A DNA stretch of 64,000 nt from Actinomycetospora chiangmaiensis DSM 45062. GTDB lineage: Bacteria > Actinomycetota > Actinomycetes > Mycobacteriales > Pseudonocardiaceae. The translations under genes were made by a program, and so were the position numbers. The stretch lies in NCBI RefSeq assembly GCF_000379625.1, contig NZ_KB903218.1:62001-126000 (forward strand), in the 5' to 3' direction. The notes under the pieces were generated by a model. It had not been told where the DNA came from. It did no database searches and was given only the letters and a program-made list of their open reading frames with translations. Below, piece after piece: positions 9,243 through 18,546 of the stretch; the stretch's first letter is position 1; each line of letters opens with the position of its first letter.

Positions 9243-10482
9243 GCGCGGTGCACGGCGCCAACCGGCGGCAGGCGGCCCGGGCGCGGTACCGGCCGACCGG
9301 CCGCCCCTCGACGAGGTCGACCACGGTGGCGAGGTAGCGGTCGCGCTGCCGGTCCCAGGCCAGCGGCTCGGCCCGCTCCCGGGCACGGGCCACCAGCGCC
9401 GCACGGCGGTCGGGGGAGCGGTGCAGGGCGAGCACCGCGCGGGCGAGGTCCTCGGCGTCCCCGGACTCGAAGGACTCCACGGCGTCACCGAACGTCTCCT
9501 GCATCGACCGCGTCCGCGAGGCGACCACCGGCACGCCCATGACGACGAAGTCGAAGATCTTGCCGGGCAGCGCCACGTCCCGGAACGGGTCCCGACGCAC
9601 GGCGAGCACCCCGACGTCGGCGCGCGCGAGGGCGTCGACGAGGTCGGGCATCGGCACGAAGCCGCCGCTGAAGGACACCAGGTCGGCCACCCCGAGCTCG
9701 TCGGCCAGGCGCCGCAGGCCCGACAGCGCCGGCCCGTCCCCGTAGAGCTCCAGGTGCAGCCCGGGCACACGGTCGCGCAGCAGCGCCACCGCCCGCAGCA
9801 CCGTGTCCAGCCCGTAGTGCTCCTCGATCGTGCCGTGGGAGACGAGCGTGAACCGGTCGTCCTCGAGGGTCGTCCGGGGCCGCGGCACGGCGAACACGGC
9901 CGGGTCGGCGCCGTCCATCACGGTCGTGATGCGGTCGGCGTCCGCGCCGCGGCGCAGGAAGACCGCGCGCATCTGGTCGGTCGGGGTGATGACGTGATCG
10001 GCCAGCAGGATCGCGGCCTGCTCGAGGCGTGCCAGCAGCACGACGACGGGGTGGCGCGACCCGCCCCCGAACTTCGTCGCGAAGAACTCCGGCATGCACT
10101 CCTGCAGGTCGAGCAGCACCCGCGCGCCCAGCAGTCGGGGCACGAACCCGGCGAGCACCAGGACGTCCGGGACCGAGTGGATCTGCACCACCCGGTAGCG
10201 CCGGACCCCGTGGGCGAGCGCCACCAGCACCGTCGCGGCCACCAGGAACGCGGTGTACTCGGCGACGTACCCGAGCGTCCCGGCCTCCGGGTGGTGGCGC
10301 AGCGGCAGCCGGTGGATCCGCACCCGGCCGTGCCGTTCGCGGACGGGCTCACCGGGGGCCCGCAGGCAGAGCACGTCGACGTCGAAACCCCGCGCCACGA
10401 GTGCGTGCACGGCGCGTGCCACCCGGCTGTCGCGGGGCACGTAGTGCTGGCGCACCACGCACACCCGCGGCCGCCGCCTCAC
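9187..10482 (-). CDS. Family-4-type glycosyltransferase
   Basis: A protein of 431 aa in the GT-B fold. The N-terminal acceptor domain starts VCVVRQHYVPRDSRV. The C-terminal donor domain carries HGTIEEHYGLD and the nucleotide-sugar part around PGKIFDFVVMGVPVVAS. A hydrophobic helix near residue 95 may anchor it to the membrane, as in WbuB-like enzymes. GTG 10482 overlaps the upstream stop by 4 nt (GTGA), so it is translationally coupled to the lipoprotein gene. Likely adds a sugar to a lipid-linked exopolysaccharide unit; donor and acceptor are unknown. Confidence 0.9.
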   Translation of the reverse strand: MRRRPRVCVVRQHYVPRDSRVARAVHALVARGFDVDVLCLRAPGEPVRERHGRVRIHRLPLRHHPEAGTLGYVAEYTAFLVAATVLVALAHGVRRYRVVQIHSVPDVLVLAGFVPRLLGARVLLDLQECMPEFFATKFGGGSRHPVVVLLARLEQAAILLADHVITPTDQMRAVFLRRGADADRITTVMDGADPAVFAVPRPRTTLEDDRFTLVSHGTIEEHYGLDTVLRAVALLRDRVPGLHLELYGDGPALSGLRRLADELGVADLVSFSGGFVPMPDLVDALARADVGVLAVRRDPFRDVALPGKIFDFVVMGVPVVASRTRSMQETFGDAVESFESGDAEDLARAVLALHRSPDRRAALVARARERAEPLAWDRQRDRYLATVVDLVEGRPVGRYRARAACRRLAPCTALRPGSSSRGTLPEPRGAG

Positions 10483-11360
10483 GACGCCCACCCCAGCCAC
10501 GGCTTGTCCGCCAGCGCCTGCTGCACCCGGGCGATGTAGCCCCGGGCCGCGTCGTTGTACCAGGCCCCGGCGTACCACCGGCCCACGCAGCCCCACAGGT
10601 CCCCGGGGTGGTAGGCCGCTCCCAACCAGGGCTCCCAGCCCTCGTAGCACCCGCGGATGATGGCCCCGTAGGTGTCCACGGCGTAGGCCGTCGAGTTCTC
10701 GGTCCAGGGCCAGCCGCCGTAGCCGTCCTGCGTCGGGTCGTTCAGGGTGCACCACTTGGCCTGCATGATCCCGAAGCTGGACGGCCCGTCGGGCCCGTAC
10801 GGCGCGCCGGGCGGAGAGCCGCCGCAGTCGCCGAAGTCGCCGTACCCCTGCTGGGCGATCGGCTTGCCGTCCTGGTCCTTGTGGTTCTGATACCAGCCCG
10901 ACTCCGTGGCGGCCTCCGCGCGGATCAGCTCGTCGGGCAGCCCCCACTTCGCGGCGGCCCACTGGAAGATCTCGTCGGTGGTCCCGGTGAAGTTCCCGGT
11001 GATCCGCCCGAAGACCGCCTGTTCGTTGGTCATCCCGGGGTAGCCGGCGGGCCGGAAGTCCGCGGGCGGGACCTGGTGGTTGGCCACGGTGTTGTCCGGC
11101 CGCGGCTCCCACGTCGAGCGCCGGACCAGCGCCGCCGCGGCGACGTCGTCGGGCAGCGACCCGAAGGCGCCGACCGGGCGCAGCGTGAGGTAGCCGTCGC
11201 GCGGCGGCAGGCCGTGCGGGGGCGAGGTGTCGGGTACGGCGGAGCGGGCCTGCGGTCCCGGTGTCCCCGAGGGGTCCACCGCGGCGGGCACCGACGAACA
11301 GGCCGCCACGGCGAGGAGCACCAGCACGGCGAGCAGCACCGGCGCCGTCCGCCGCCTCAC
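10479..11360 (-). CDS. Lipoprotein with lytic-transglycosylase-like (SLT) domain
   Basis: A 293-aa protein. The signal peptide ends in lipobox VAAC with Cys21, so it should be lipid-anchored outside the membrane. The region WGLPDELIRAEAATESGWYQ resembles the SLT fold, with the probable catalytic Glu in ATESGW; FGIMQAKW matches the GLMQ-type motif of the family. Such enzymes cleave peptidoglycan glycan strands, which would help export or anchoring of a polysaccharide. GTG 11360 with GGGAGG upstream overlaps the previous stop by 4 nt. A substrate other than peptidoglycan cannot be excluded. Confidence 0.82.
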   Translation of the reverse strand: MRRRTAPVLLAVLVLLAVAACSSVPAAVDPSGTPGPQARSAVPDTSPPHGLPPRDGYLTLRPVGAFGSLPDDVAAAALVRRSTWEPRPDNTVANHQVPPADFRPAGYPGMTNEQAVFGRITGNFTGTTDEIFQWAAAKWGLPDELIRAEAATESGWYQNHKDQDGKPIAQQGYGDFGDCGGSPPGAPYGPDGPSSFGIMQAKWCTLNDPTQDGYGGWPWTENSTAYAVDTYGAIIRGCYEGWEPWLGAAYHPGDLWGCVGRWYAGAWYNDAARGYIARVQQALADKPWLGWAS

Positions 11361-12583
11361 CGTGCCTCCCCCGCGGTCGCGAGGACGCGTCGGGCCGCGC
11401 GGACCCGACGTCGGGCCGCGGCGGCCGAGACCCGCGCCCGCCGGACCGGCCCGTGCTGGCTCGCCCGGTGCACGTACCACCGCCAGATCGGGGCGCTGCT
11501 GCGCCGCTGCCAGAGCGACCAGCCCAGCGCGAGGTCGTCGCCGCCGTCGAGCCAGGCGTCCGGGTCCTCGAACCAGGCGCTGCTGCGCTCGGCCTCGACC
11601 TGCCACGGCCGGATCTCCCGCCGACGACGACGGCCGTAGTCGGCCAGCGCGCCCGGCAGGCGCTCCCGGTCGACGCCCGCGACGTGCTCGGCCAGGGCCG
11701 CCGCGTCGCCGAGCGCGAGCCTGGTGCCGGACCCGATCGCGAAGTGCGTGGTGTGCGCGGCGTCGCCGACCAGCGCGATCCGGCCGTGGTGCCAGCGCTC
11801 GGCGGTCACGGCGCGGAACGTCTGCCACGGCGCCGCGGTGCCGGTCCCGGGCCCGGTCCCGATCCGCAGCGGCGCGCCGTGCAGCACCGGCTCGAAGAGC
11901 TCGACGAGCGTGTCCAGGCACGCCGCCGTGTCGAGGCGGTCGAAGCCGAGGGCGGACCACGTGGTCGGCGGGGCCTCGACGATGAAGGTGCTGGTGTCGG
12001 CGTCGAACCGGTAGGCGTGGCACCAGATCCAGCCGGCGCCGGTGTCGACGAACCCGAAGGTGAAGGTGTCGAAGAGCGCGGGCGTGCCGAGCCAGAGGTA
12101 GCGGTTCACGCCGCAGGTCACGTGCGCCCGGAACGTCCGCGCGTGGGCCTGCCGGACCGCGCTGCCTGCCCCGTCGGCGGCGACGACGAGCCCGTCCCCG
12201 TCGGGGTCGAGTAGATCCGCCGGCGCGGGTTCGTCGCTCCGCACCTCCACCCCGAGGGCGCGGGCGCGGGCGCCGAGCAGCTCGAGCAGGGCGTGGCGGC
12301 CGACGGCGTAGCCCGACCCGCCGAGGAACACCGGCGCCCGGTGCCCGACCTGCACGGCCTGCCCGTCCCACACCACCGCGGCGCGCCGCAGGGCGCGCGC
12401 CGAGACCGGGTCGACCCGGTGCATCTCGTCGAGCAGGTCGTCCCAGAACACGACCCCCCAGCCGTGCGTGACGCCCGGCGGGTTGCGCTCCCAGACCGTC
12501 ACCGGGCGTCCCGGCTCGCGGCGGGCGAGCGCGACGGCGGTGTAGAGCCCGGCCGGGCCCCCACCCACGCAATGGGTTCTCAC
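11357..12583 (-). CDS. FAD-dependent class A monooxygenase
   Basis: A protein of 408 aa in the p-hydroxybenzoate hydroxylase fold. GGGPAGL at the N-terminus binds FAD, ADGAGS is the DG motif and LVGDAAHTTHFAIGSG is the GD motif. The segment HGWGVVFWDD is shared with salicylyl-CoA / anthraniloyl-CoA 5-hydroxylases. The C-terminal 40 residues are Arg-rich. GTG 12583 has GGAGGAG upstream. It is the first gene of a three-gene coupled operon with a lipoprotein and a glycosyltransferase, an odd setting for an aromatic hydroxylase. Substrate unknown. Confidence 0.88.
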   Translation of the reverse strand: MRTHCVGGGPAGLYTAVALARREPGRPVTVWERNPPGVTHGWGVVFWDDLLDEMHRVDPVSARALRRAAVVWDGQAVQVGHRAPVFLGGSGYAVGRHALLELLGARARALGVEVRSDEPAPADLLDPDGDGLVVAADGAGSAVRQAHARTFRAHVTCGVNRYLWLGTPALFDTFTFGFVDTGAGWIWCHAYRFDADTSTFIVEAPPTTWSALGFDRLDTAACLDTLVELFEPVLHGAPLRIGTGPGTGTAAPWQTFRAVTAERWHHGRIALVGDAAHTTHFAIGSGTRLALGDAAALAEHVAGVDRERLPGALADYGRRRRREIRPWQVEAERSSAWFEDPDAWLDGGDDLALGWSLWQRRSSAPIWRWYVHRASQHGPVRRARVSAAAARRRVRAARRVLATAGEAR

Positions 12584-12693
12584 GGTTGCTCCTCCGACTC
12601 GGCAAGTAGGGACTTTGGACCCGGGTCCACCGGCCCCCGCGCTGGCAGCCTGGGCCGGCGGCCGCCGCCCGGGGGCCGCGGTGAGGGGGCGGG

Positions 12694-13818
12694 ATGGACG
12701 TGCGGGTGATCTCCGAGCTCGACCCGGCGGCCGAGCGGGAGTGGGACGCGCTGGTCGCGGCCACCCCGGGCAGCGACGTCAACCAGCTCTCGGCGTGGGC
12801 CCGGGTCCGCGCCACGCTCGGCTACACGGCGCGCCACGTCACGATCCGCGAGGAGGGCCACCTCGTCGCGGGCGCGCAGCTGCTCCTGCGGACCGCCGCC
12901 GGCCCGGCCGGGCTGGCCTACCTGCCGTCGGGACCCGTCGTCGCCCCGGCCGCCGCGGACCGCGAGCGCGTGGTGGCGCGGCTCGCCGAGACCCTCGCGG
13001 GCTGGGCGAACCCGGTCCGGCCGCTGTTCGTGCAACCACCCGACGACGGCGAGGACGTCAGCGCCGCGCTGCTCGCCCGCGGCTTCCGACGGTCGAGCGC
13101 GGGGGTGGCCCCGGCGGGCACCCTGCGCCTCGACCTCGCCGTGCCCGAGGAGACCCTGCGGGCCGGGCTCGGCCGACGGCTGCGCTACTGGACCGGGAAG
13201 TGGGCCGACCGCGGGGTCGTGGTGCGCCGCGGCGACGAGCGCGACGTCGCCCTGCTCGGCGACCTCATGGCGCACACCGCCCGCCACCAGGGGTACCAGC
13301 CGCTGCCGCCCGCCTACGTCGAGGCGTTCCACCGCGAGCTCGCCCCGACCGGGCACGCCGTGCTCTTCGTCGGCGAGGTGCACGGCCGGCCCGTCGCCGC
13401 CGACCTGCTCACCGGCTGCGGCGGGGTGATCAAGGGCCGGCTGGGCGGGTTCGACCGGTCGGGCCCCGCGGGCAAGCTGAGCGTCCCCGGGGCGATGCGC
13501 TGGGCGGCGATCCGCTGGGCCCGCGACGAGGGCTACCGCTGGTTCGACTTCGGGGGTATCGACGCCGGGATGCTCGCCGACCTGGCGGCGGGACGGACCG
13601 ACCGCGAGGAGTCCTGGCCGGGCGCGGACCGCGCCAAGCTGTCCTTCGGCGGCGTGCCGTACGCCTACCCGCCCGCCGTCGAGCAGCTGTCGCCCCCGGC
13701 GCGGTGGGCGCTCGACGGCGCCACGCGCAGTGCGGCCGGACGCCGGCTGCTGGCGGTGGCCACCGAGCGCCTCCGCGGCGCGCGTCCTCGTCATGCCGTC
13801 CCCCCTCAGCAGAAGTAG
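12694..13818 (+). CDS. FemAB-like GNAT-fold transferase (A)
   Basis: A protein of 374 aa with tandem GNAT-type halves as in FemX/FemAB and exopolysaccharide FemAB-related proteins. Recognisable segments are WDALVAATPGSDVNQLSAWARV near the start and GYRWFDFGGID in the second half, where FemAB proteins carry the W-F-D-F-G pattern. Members transfer aminoacyl groups from tRNA to cell-wall precursors or acylate glycans. It is convergent with a second, different member of the same superfamily, overlapping by 13 bp. Confidence 0.78.
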   Translation: MDVRVISELDPAAEREWDALVAATPGSDVNQLSAWARVRATLGYTARHVTIREEGHLVAGAQLLLRTAAGPAGLAYLPSGPVVAPAAADRERVVARLAETLAGWANPVRPLFVQPPDDGEDVSAALLARGFRRSSAGVAPAGTLRLDLAVPEETLRAGLGRRLRYWTGKWADRGVVVRRGDERDVALLGDLMAHTARHQGYQPLPPAYVEAFHRELAPTGHAVLFVGEVHGRPVAADLLTGCGGVIKGRLGGFDRSGPAGKLSVPGAMRWAAIRWARDEGYRWFDFGGIDAGMLADLAAGRTDREESWPGADRAKLSFGGVPYAYPPAVEQLSPPARWALDGATRSAAGRRLLAVATERLRGARPRHAVPPQQK

Positions 13819-14876
13819 CGGTAGAGCGCCCGACCGGCGCGGGCGGTGAGTTCGTCGGGCACGGCGGGGTCGGTCAGCAGCGCGGTGACCTCGCCGAGCA
13901 GGTCGTCGACCCGGCGGGTCGCCGGCGCCGGTCCGAACCGGAGCCCGAGGACCGTGCGCTCGTCGTCGGCCCACCGGCGCTTGTAGGCGACGAGGCCGGG
14001 CTGGTCGAGGTCGCTGACGCCCCAGTCGACGGCGCGCAGCCCGCGCTCGAGGCCGTGGCACAGGCCCGCCCAGAACAGCGCGTCGTTCGGCCGCAGCGCG
14101 AGCGCCCCGGCCCGCGAGGCGCCGAACTTGTAGGACAGGACGTCGCCCCACTCCAGGAACAGCGCGCCCGCGACGACCTCGTCGTCGACCTCGGCGAGCA
14201 GGACGGCCATCCGGTCGTCCGCGCCGAACTCGACGGCCAGCTCCTCGAACAGCTCGGGCGGCGGCGCGAGCATCCCGTACCGTTCCCGACGGCGGGTCAC
14301 GTGCAGTCGGTGCATCGCGTGCAGCCCGGCGGGTGTGGTGTCGCGCCGGACGCGCACCCCGCGCCGGGCGGCGAGCCGCACGTTGCGCCACGCGCCGGGG
14401 TGCAGCCGGGCCGCCAGGGTCCCGGCGTCGCCGCCGGAGCCGTGGGAGCCGTCCAGGGTGGTGGCGTGCCAGGCGGCCCGCCCGGTCACCGCCGCGTCGG
14501 CGGGTGGGCGGACCGACCCGTCGTCGAGCCGGCGGACCGTCCACGGCACCTCGGGGGGCCGGTCCGCGACGAGCCGGCCGAGCACGTCGGGGTCGGCGGG
14601 CAGCGGGTCGGCCCGGTCGGAGAAGGGCAGGCTGACCCACCGGGCGCCGCGGACGTCGTCGACGGGCACCCAGGCGAGGCCGCCGAGCGTCCCGTCCGGG
14701 CCCGGCACGAGACGTGCCCGCGGGGTGAAGCCGTAGGTCCGGCACACCGCGCGCAACCAGGGCGGCGAGGCGAAGAGGCTGCCGTCGGCGGTCGCGGCCC
14801 ACGCGGCCCAACGGGGGTCGTCGCGCGGGTCGACCTCGACGAGCGTGGCGGCCGGGATGGTCGGGACGGTGGTCAC
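13806..14876 (-). CDS. FemAB-like GNAT-fold transferase (B)
   Basis: A protein of 356 aa, related in fold to the plus-strand neighbour but clearly different in sequence. LFASPPWLRAVCRTYGFTP, the RRRERYGMLAPPPELFEEL helix and ALRPNDALFWAGLCHGLERG are typical of FemAB-related exopolysaccharide proteins. GTG 14876 overlaps the stop of the polymerase/priming-transferase gene by 4 nt, so it is the last gene of the sugar-oxidoreductase operon. Probably attaches an amino acid or acyl group to a glycan amino sugar; this fits the amino-sugar genes upstream (inference). Confidence 0.8.
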   Translation of the reverse strand: MTTVPTIPAATLVEVDPRDDPRWAAWAATADGSLFASPPWLRAVCRTYGFTPRARLVPGPDGTLGGLAWVPVDDVRGARWVSLPFSDRADPLPADPDVLGRLVADRPPEVPWTVRRLDDGSVRPPADAAVTGRAAWHATTLDGSHGSGGDAGTLAARLHPGAWRNVRLAARRGVRVRRDTTPAGLHAMHRLHVTRRRERYGMLAPPPELFEELAVEFGADDRMAVLLAEVDDEVVAGALFLEWGDVLSYKFGASRAGALALRPNDALFWAGLCHGLERGLRAVDWGVSDLDQPGLVAYKRRWADDERTVLGLRFGPAPATRRVDDLLGEVTALLTDPAVPDELTARAGRALYRYFC

Positions 14877-16927
14877 CGGGCACCGTCCCCGCGCACTAGC
14901 ACCGGCACGGTCCGCAGCACGATCCGCAGGTCCTGCCGCAGCCCGCGCCGGTGCACGTAGTCGAGGTCGAGGCGCAGCATGTCCAGCGTGCCCAGGGTGC
15001 TGCGCCCCTCGACCTGCCAGAGCCCGGTGAGGCCCGGGAGCACCGAGAAGCGGGCGTCGAACTCGCGGGGGAACAGCGGTGCCTCCCACTCCAGGCACGG
15101 CCGGGGGCCGACGAGCGTCATGTCGCCGCGCAGCACGTTCAACAGCTGCGGCAGCTCGTCGACGCTCGTGCGGCGCAGGACCCGGCCGACGCGGGTGATC
15201 CGGGCGTCACCGGCGGGCTTCGTGCTGCCGTCGACGGCGGTGTCCTCGCCCCGCAGCTCCGCCGCCACGAGCGCGCGGAGCCCGACGTCGGAGCCGCCGA
15301 CGCGCATCGACCGGAACTTGTAGAGCACGAACGGGCGTCGGTGCAGGCCCACCCGCCGTTGCCGGACGAGCACCGGGCCGGCGCCGCTCAGCCGCACCAC
15401 GAGCGCGATCGCGAGCAGCGGCACGGCCAGCACCACCAGCGCGACCGACGCCACCACCAGGTCCGCCCCGCGGCGCAGCACGACCGACCGCGGCCGGGGC
15501 GACGCGGGCGCCACGGCGACCACCGAGGCCCCCGCCACGGTCCCGAGCAGGACGAACAGCAGGTCCCCGGTGCCGCGCAGGGTGAGGTGCGCGTCGAGCA
15601 CCGAGACCACGAGCAGGGTCCACCAGCTCACCCGGAGCGCCTGGGCCAGGGCCGCCCGGCCGTGCGGGCCGTCGGCCGCGTCCCGGGCGGTGCGCAGGAC
15701 CGCCACCGAGAACCAGACGAAGCCCAGCAGCAGGGGGAGGCCGCCGATCCAGATCAGCTCCAGGTACCCGGACTCGAGGTAGATCAGGTCCCGCCACGTC
15801 TCCGGGGCGGGCAGCACCGAGTCCGGGCGGACCCCGAGCAGGATCGCCGGCGGCGTGAGGGCGGGCAGGTAGAAGTGGGTGAGGTTGTCCCAGCGGGTGA
15901 GCCAGCTGATCGGGACCCCCGAGGCGGCGGTGTCCTGCAGGCGGGTGGTGACGACGGGGACGGCGACCGCGGCGAGGACCAGCCCCGGCAGCAGCGCGCG
16001 CCCCGCCCGTCGTCGCAGGCGCGGGAAGGCCGCGAGCAGGAACCCGGCGGCGACCACCGCGGAGAGCCACGCCGTCACCTGACCGGTCGCGAGGACGCCG
16101 GCGACGAGCAGCACGGCCGCGATGACCCGTTCCCGGACGCCCAGCAGCCCCCGCGCCGCGGCGCAGACGAGGACCACCGCGGCGATGACCAGCACGTCGC
16201 CGGTGGCGAGCGGCGACCCCAGCGTCGTCGTGCCGCGCTCGGCGAGGGCGGCCGGGCCGTCGGCGGCCGACGACCACCACGTCCCCAGCACCGCCAGCAC
16301 CGGGGACACCTGCAGGGTCTGCAGCACCGCGATCACCGCCACGGCTGCGGCCGGCCAGACCACCAGGCGCGCGACCCGCACCAGCTGCGGCGTGCCGCGG
16401 ACGGTGACCCGGACGAGGACGTAGAGCGCCGCCAGCTTGAGCAGCGGCAGCGTCGCGGCGACGTCGCCCTGGGAGGGGGTGAGCCCGCGGAGCAGCTGGG
16501 AGGCGAGCGGCCACACCGTCGCTAGCCCGAGCAGGACGGCCAGGGGCAGGTCCACCCGGCTCACGGCGGGACGGACGAACCCCCGGCGCAGGCCCCGCAC
16601 GAGGCCGCCGGCCGCCGCGCCGAGGAGCACCAGGGCGAGCACCAGTTCGTTCGGCCGGACGAGCGGGAGCAGCGTGGACCGGTCGATGCCGGCGAGGAAC
16701 GGCAGCGTCGCGAGGTAGACGTACACCCCGGTCACCGGTCGCAGCGCGGTGACGACGAGGAGGGTCCCGACGACGAGGACCCCGAGGACGACGCCCACGG
16801 TGAGCTGGGCCGTCGCGGTCCCGAGCCGGGAGGCGCCGACCGCGAGGGCCGCGGTCACAACGACGGCGGCGGCGAGGACCGCGGGCGGCACGTCACCGAC
16901 GCGGGGGCGGACGGCCGGGCTCACCAT
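14873..16927 (-). CDS. O-antigen-ligase-type polymerase fused to a priming sugar transferase
   Basis: One uninterrupted 684-aa frame. Residues about 1-470 are a multi-pass membrane protein (ten or more hydrophobic segments) of the O-antigen ligase/Wzy type. Residues about 485-684 are a complete bacterial sugar transferase domain: one membrane helix, YKFRSMRVGG (about 535), TSVDELPQLLNVLRGDMTLVGPRP and LPGLTGLWQVEGRS. The two activities, polymerisation and loading of the first sugar phosphate on undecaprenyl phosphate, are normally separate proteins. ATG 16927, or GTG 16924 giving a GTGA overlap with the upstream stop. Confidence 0.85.
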   Translation of the reverse strand: MVSPAVRPRVGDVPPAVLAAAVVVTAALAVGASRLGTATAQLTVGVVLGVLVVGTLLVVTALRPVTGVYVYLATLPFLAGIDRSTLLPLVRPNELVLALVLLGAAAGGLVRGLRRGFVRPAVSRVDLPLAVLLGLATVWPLASQLLRGLTPSQGDVAATLPLLKLAALYVLVRVTVRGTPQLVRVARLVVWPAAAVAVIAVLQTLQVSPVLAVLGTWWSSAADGPAALAERGTTTLGSPLATGDVLVIAAVVLVCAAARGLLGVRERVIAAVLLVAGVLATGQVTAWLSAVVAAGFLLAAFPRLRRRAGRALLPGLVLAAVAVPVVTTRLQDTAASGVPISWLTRWDNLTHFYLPALTPPAILLGVRPDSVLPAPETWRDLIYLESGYLELIWIGGLPLLLGFVWFSVAVLRTARDAADGPHGRAALAQALRVSWWTLLVVSVLDAHLTLRGTGDLLFVLLGTVAGASVVAVAPASPRPRSVVLRRGADLVVASVALVVLAVPLLAIALVVRLSGAGPVLVRQRRVGLHRRPFVLYKFRSMRVGGSDVGLRALVAAELRGEDTAVDGSTKPAGDARITRVGRVLRRTSVDELPQLLNVLRGDMTLVGPRPCLEWEAPLFPREFDARFSVLPGLTGLWQVEGRSTLGTLDMLRLDLDYVHRRGLRQDLRIVLRTVPVLVRGDGAR

Positions 16928-18546
16928 GCCGGCCGCCCCGTCCGCGACACGACCCCGCGCAGCGTCGCCCGCAGCGTCGCCGCGTACACCCCGACGACGA
17001 CGAGGCCCGCGGCCGCGAGGGCCGCCACCGCCAGGAGCTCGCCGGGGGCCACGACGTCGAGCAGCGCCCGGGCGGCGAGGGCGACCGGCACGGCGACCAC
17101 GACGCCGGCGCCCAGCGCGAGGAGGGCGGGCCGGGCCACGAGCGCGCGGCCGGGCAGCGTGCGGCGCAGCCGGGCGAGCACGAGGACGGTGCAGCCTGCA
17201 TCGCGCACCAGGACCGCGACGCACAGCAGCGCCGGTCGCAGCGCGGGCGCGGCGGCCAGGGCGGCGACGCCGACGGCGGTGCCGAGGACGGTGCCCACGT
17301 CGGTGGCGAACCGGGCCCCGCGTACGTCGAGGCGGGCGAAGAGCGCCTGGCGGCCCATCTCGTAGGTGCCCCCGAACACCTGCGACACCCCGATGACCGC
17401 CACGCACACGGCCAGCGACGCGACCACCTCGCGGGTGTGGAGCTCTCCGGCGGCGAGCACCGCGGCCAGGGGGCCGGCGAGGGCGACGAGCACGACGGCG
17501 GCGCCGACGCCCACGAACGCGGCGTACCCGGCGCCCTGCCGCCAGCCGCGGGCGAAGGCGGCCCCGTCGTCGTCGTGCGCGGCCCGCGAGAGCCCCGGCA
17601 GCACCGCGGTGGCGACCGCCCGCGCGCCCAGGGCCGTCGGGACCGCGCCGATGCTGTACGCCAGCCAGAACACGGGGACCCCGCCGGGCACGGTGGACGC
17701 GACCGCCAGCAGCACGAACACCCCGGCCGCGGGGAGTGCGGCGACCCGGACCGACCCGCGCAGCCGCCGGACCACCACGCCGACCTCGGGGTCGTGCCGG
17801 CGCCACCGGGGCCGCATCGTCGTCCCGGCCCGCGCCGCACCCCAGCACTGCAGGCCCGCGTGCAGCGCCACGGCCGCCGTGGCGCCCGCACCGAGCGCGA
17901 GGACGGCCCCGACCGGTGCCGTCCCGACGTCCATCCCCGGCCCGCGCACCACGAGGATCGCGAGGACCACGGCGACCAGCCCCAGGTTCTCGACGGCGGG
18001 TGCGGCGGCCGCGAGCGCGAACCGCTGCCGGGCCTGCTGGGCCGCGGCCCCGAGGTAGGCCAGCGTGTACAGCGGCACCTGCGGGGCCACGCAGCACAGC
18101 AGGAGCACCGCGACCCGGAAGGCCCGGTCCGCCACGGCCGGGTCGTCCACGCCGGTGGTGAGCACCCACGCGACGGCGGGGGCGGCGACCACGATCGCCA
18201 GCGCGAGCCCGGCCGCCGCCGCGAGCAGCAGGCCGGTCAGGCCGTCGACCAGGTGGCGGTGGTCCGCAGCGCTGCCGGGGGCGCGCGCCCGCACGACGGC
18301 GGGCACCACCACCAGGGCGAGCACGGGGCCCGCCATCACCTCGTAGAGCAGGTTCGGCACCTGGTTGGTCGACTGGAACACGTTGGCGAACCACGTCGGG
18401 CCGAACACCGCCCCGACCGCGACCACGCGCAGCAGGCCGGTGACGCGGCTGACCGTCGTCCAGCCGGCGACGGTGAGCGAGCTGCGCGCCGTGCCGGCGC
18501 CCCGGGGGGACGCGACCCGGGCCGTGCCCGCCCCGGCCCGGGTCAT
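16921..18546 (-). CDS. MurJ/MviN-family lipid-linked oligosaccharide flippase
   Basis: A protein of 541 aa with 13-14 membrane segments. The start SSLTVAGWTTVSRVTGLLRVVAVGAVFG and the FQSTNQVPNLLYEVMAG loop are typical of the MOP-superfamily MviN/MurJ group. It should flip an undecaprenyl-PP-linked sugar unit across the membrane. Within this operon it most likely serves the exopolysaccharide, not lipid II. ATG 18546 overlaps the Wzz-like stop as ATGA; an in-frame upstream start exists but would overlap further. Confidence 0.88.
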   Translation of the reverse strand: MTRAGAGTARVASPRGAGTARSSLTVAGWTTVSRVTGLLRVVAVGAVFGPTWFANVFQSTNQVPNLLYEVMAGPVLALVVVPAVVRARAPGSAADHRHLVDGLTGLLLAAAAGLALAIVVAAPAVAWVLTTGVDDPAVADRAFRVAVLLLCCVAPQVPLYTLAYLGAAAQQARQRFALAAAAPAVENLGLVAVVLAILVVRGPGMDVGTAPVGAVLALGAGATAAVALHAGLQCWGAARAGTTMRPRWRRHDPEVGVVVRRLRGSVRVAALPAAGVFVLLAVASTVPGGVPVFWLAYSIGAVPTALGARAVATAVLPGLSRAAHDDDGAAFARGWRQGAGYAAFVGVGAAVVLVALAGPLAAVLAAGELHTREVVASLAVCVAVIGVSQVFGGTYEMGRQALFARLDVRGARFATDVGTVLGTAVGVAALAAAPALRPALLCVAVLVRDAGCTVLVLARLRRTLPGRALVARPALLALGAGVVVAVPVALAARALLDVVAPGELLAVAALAAAGLVVVGVYAATLRATLRGVVSRTGRPAW

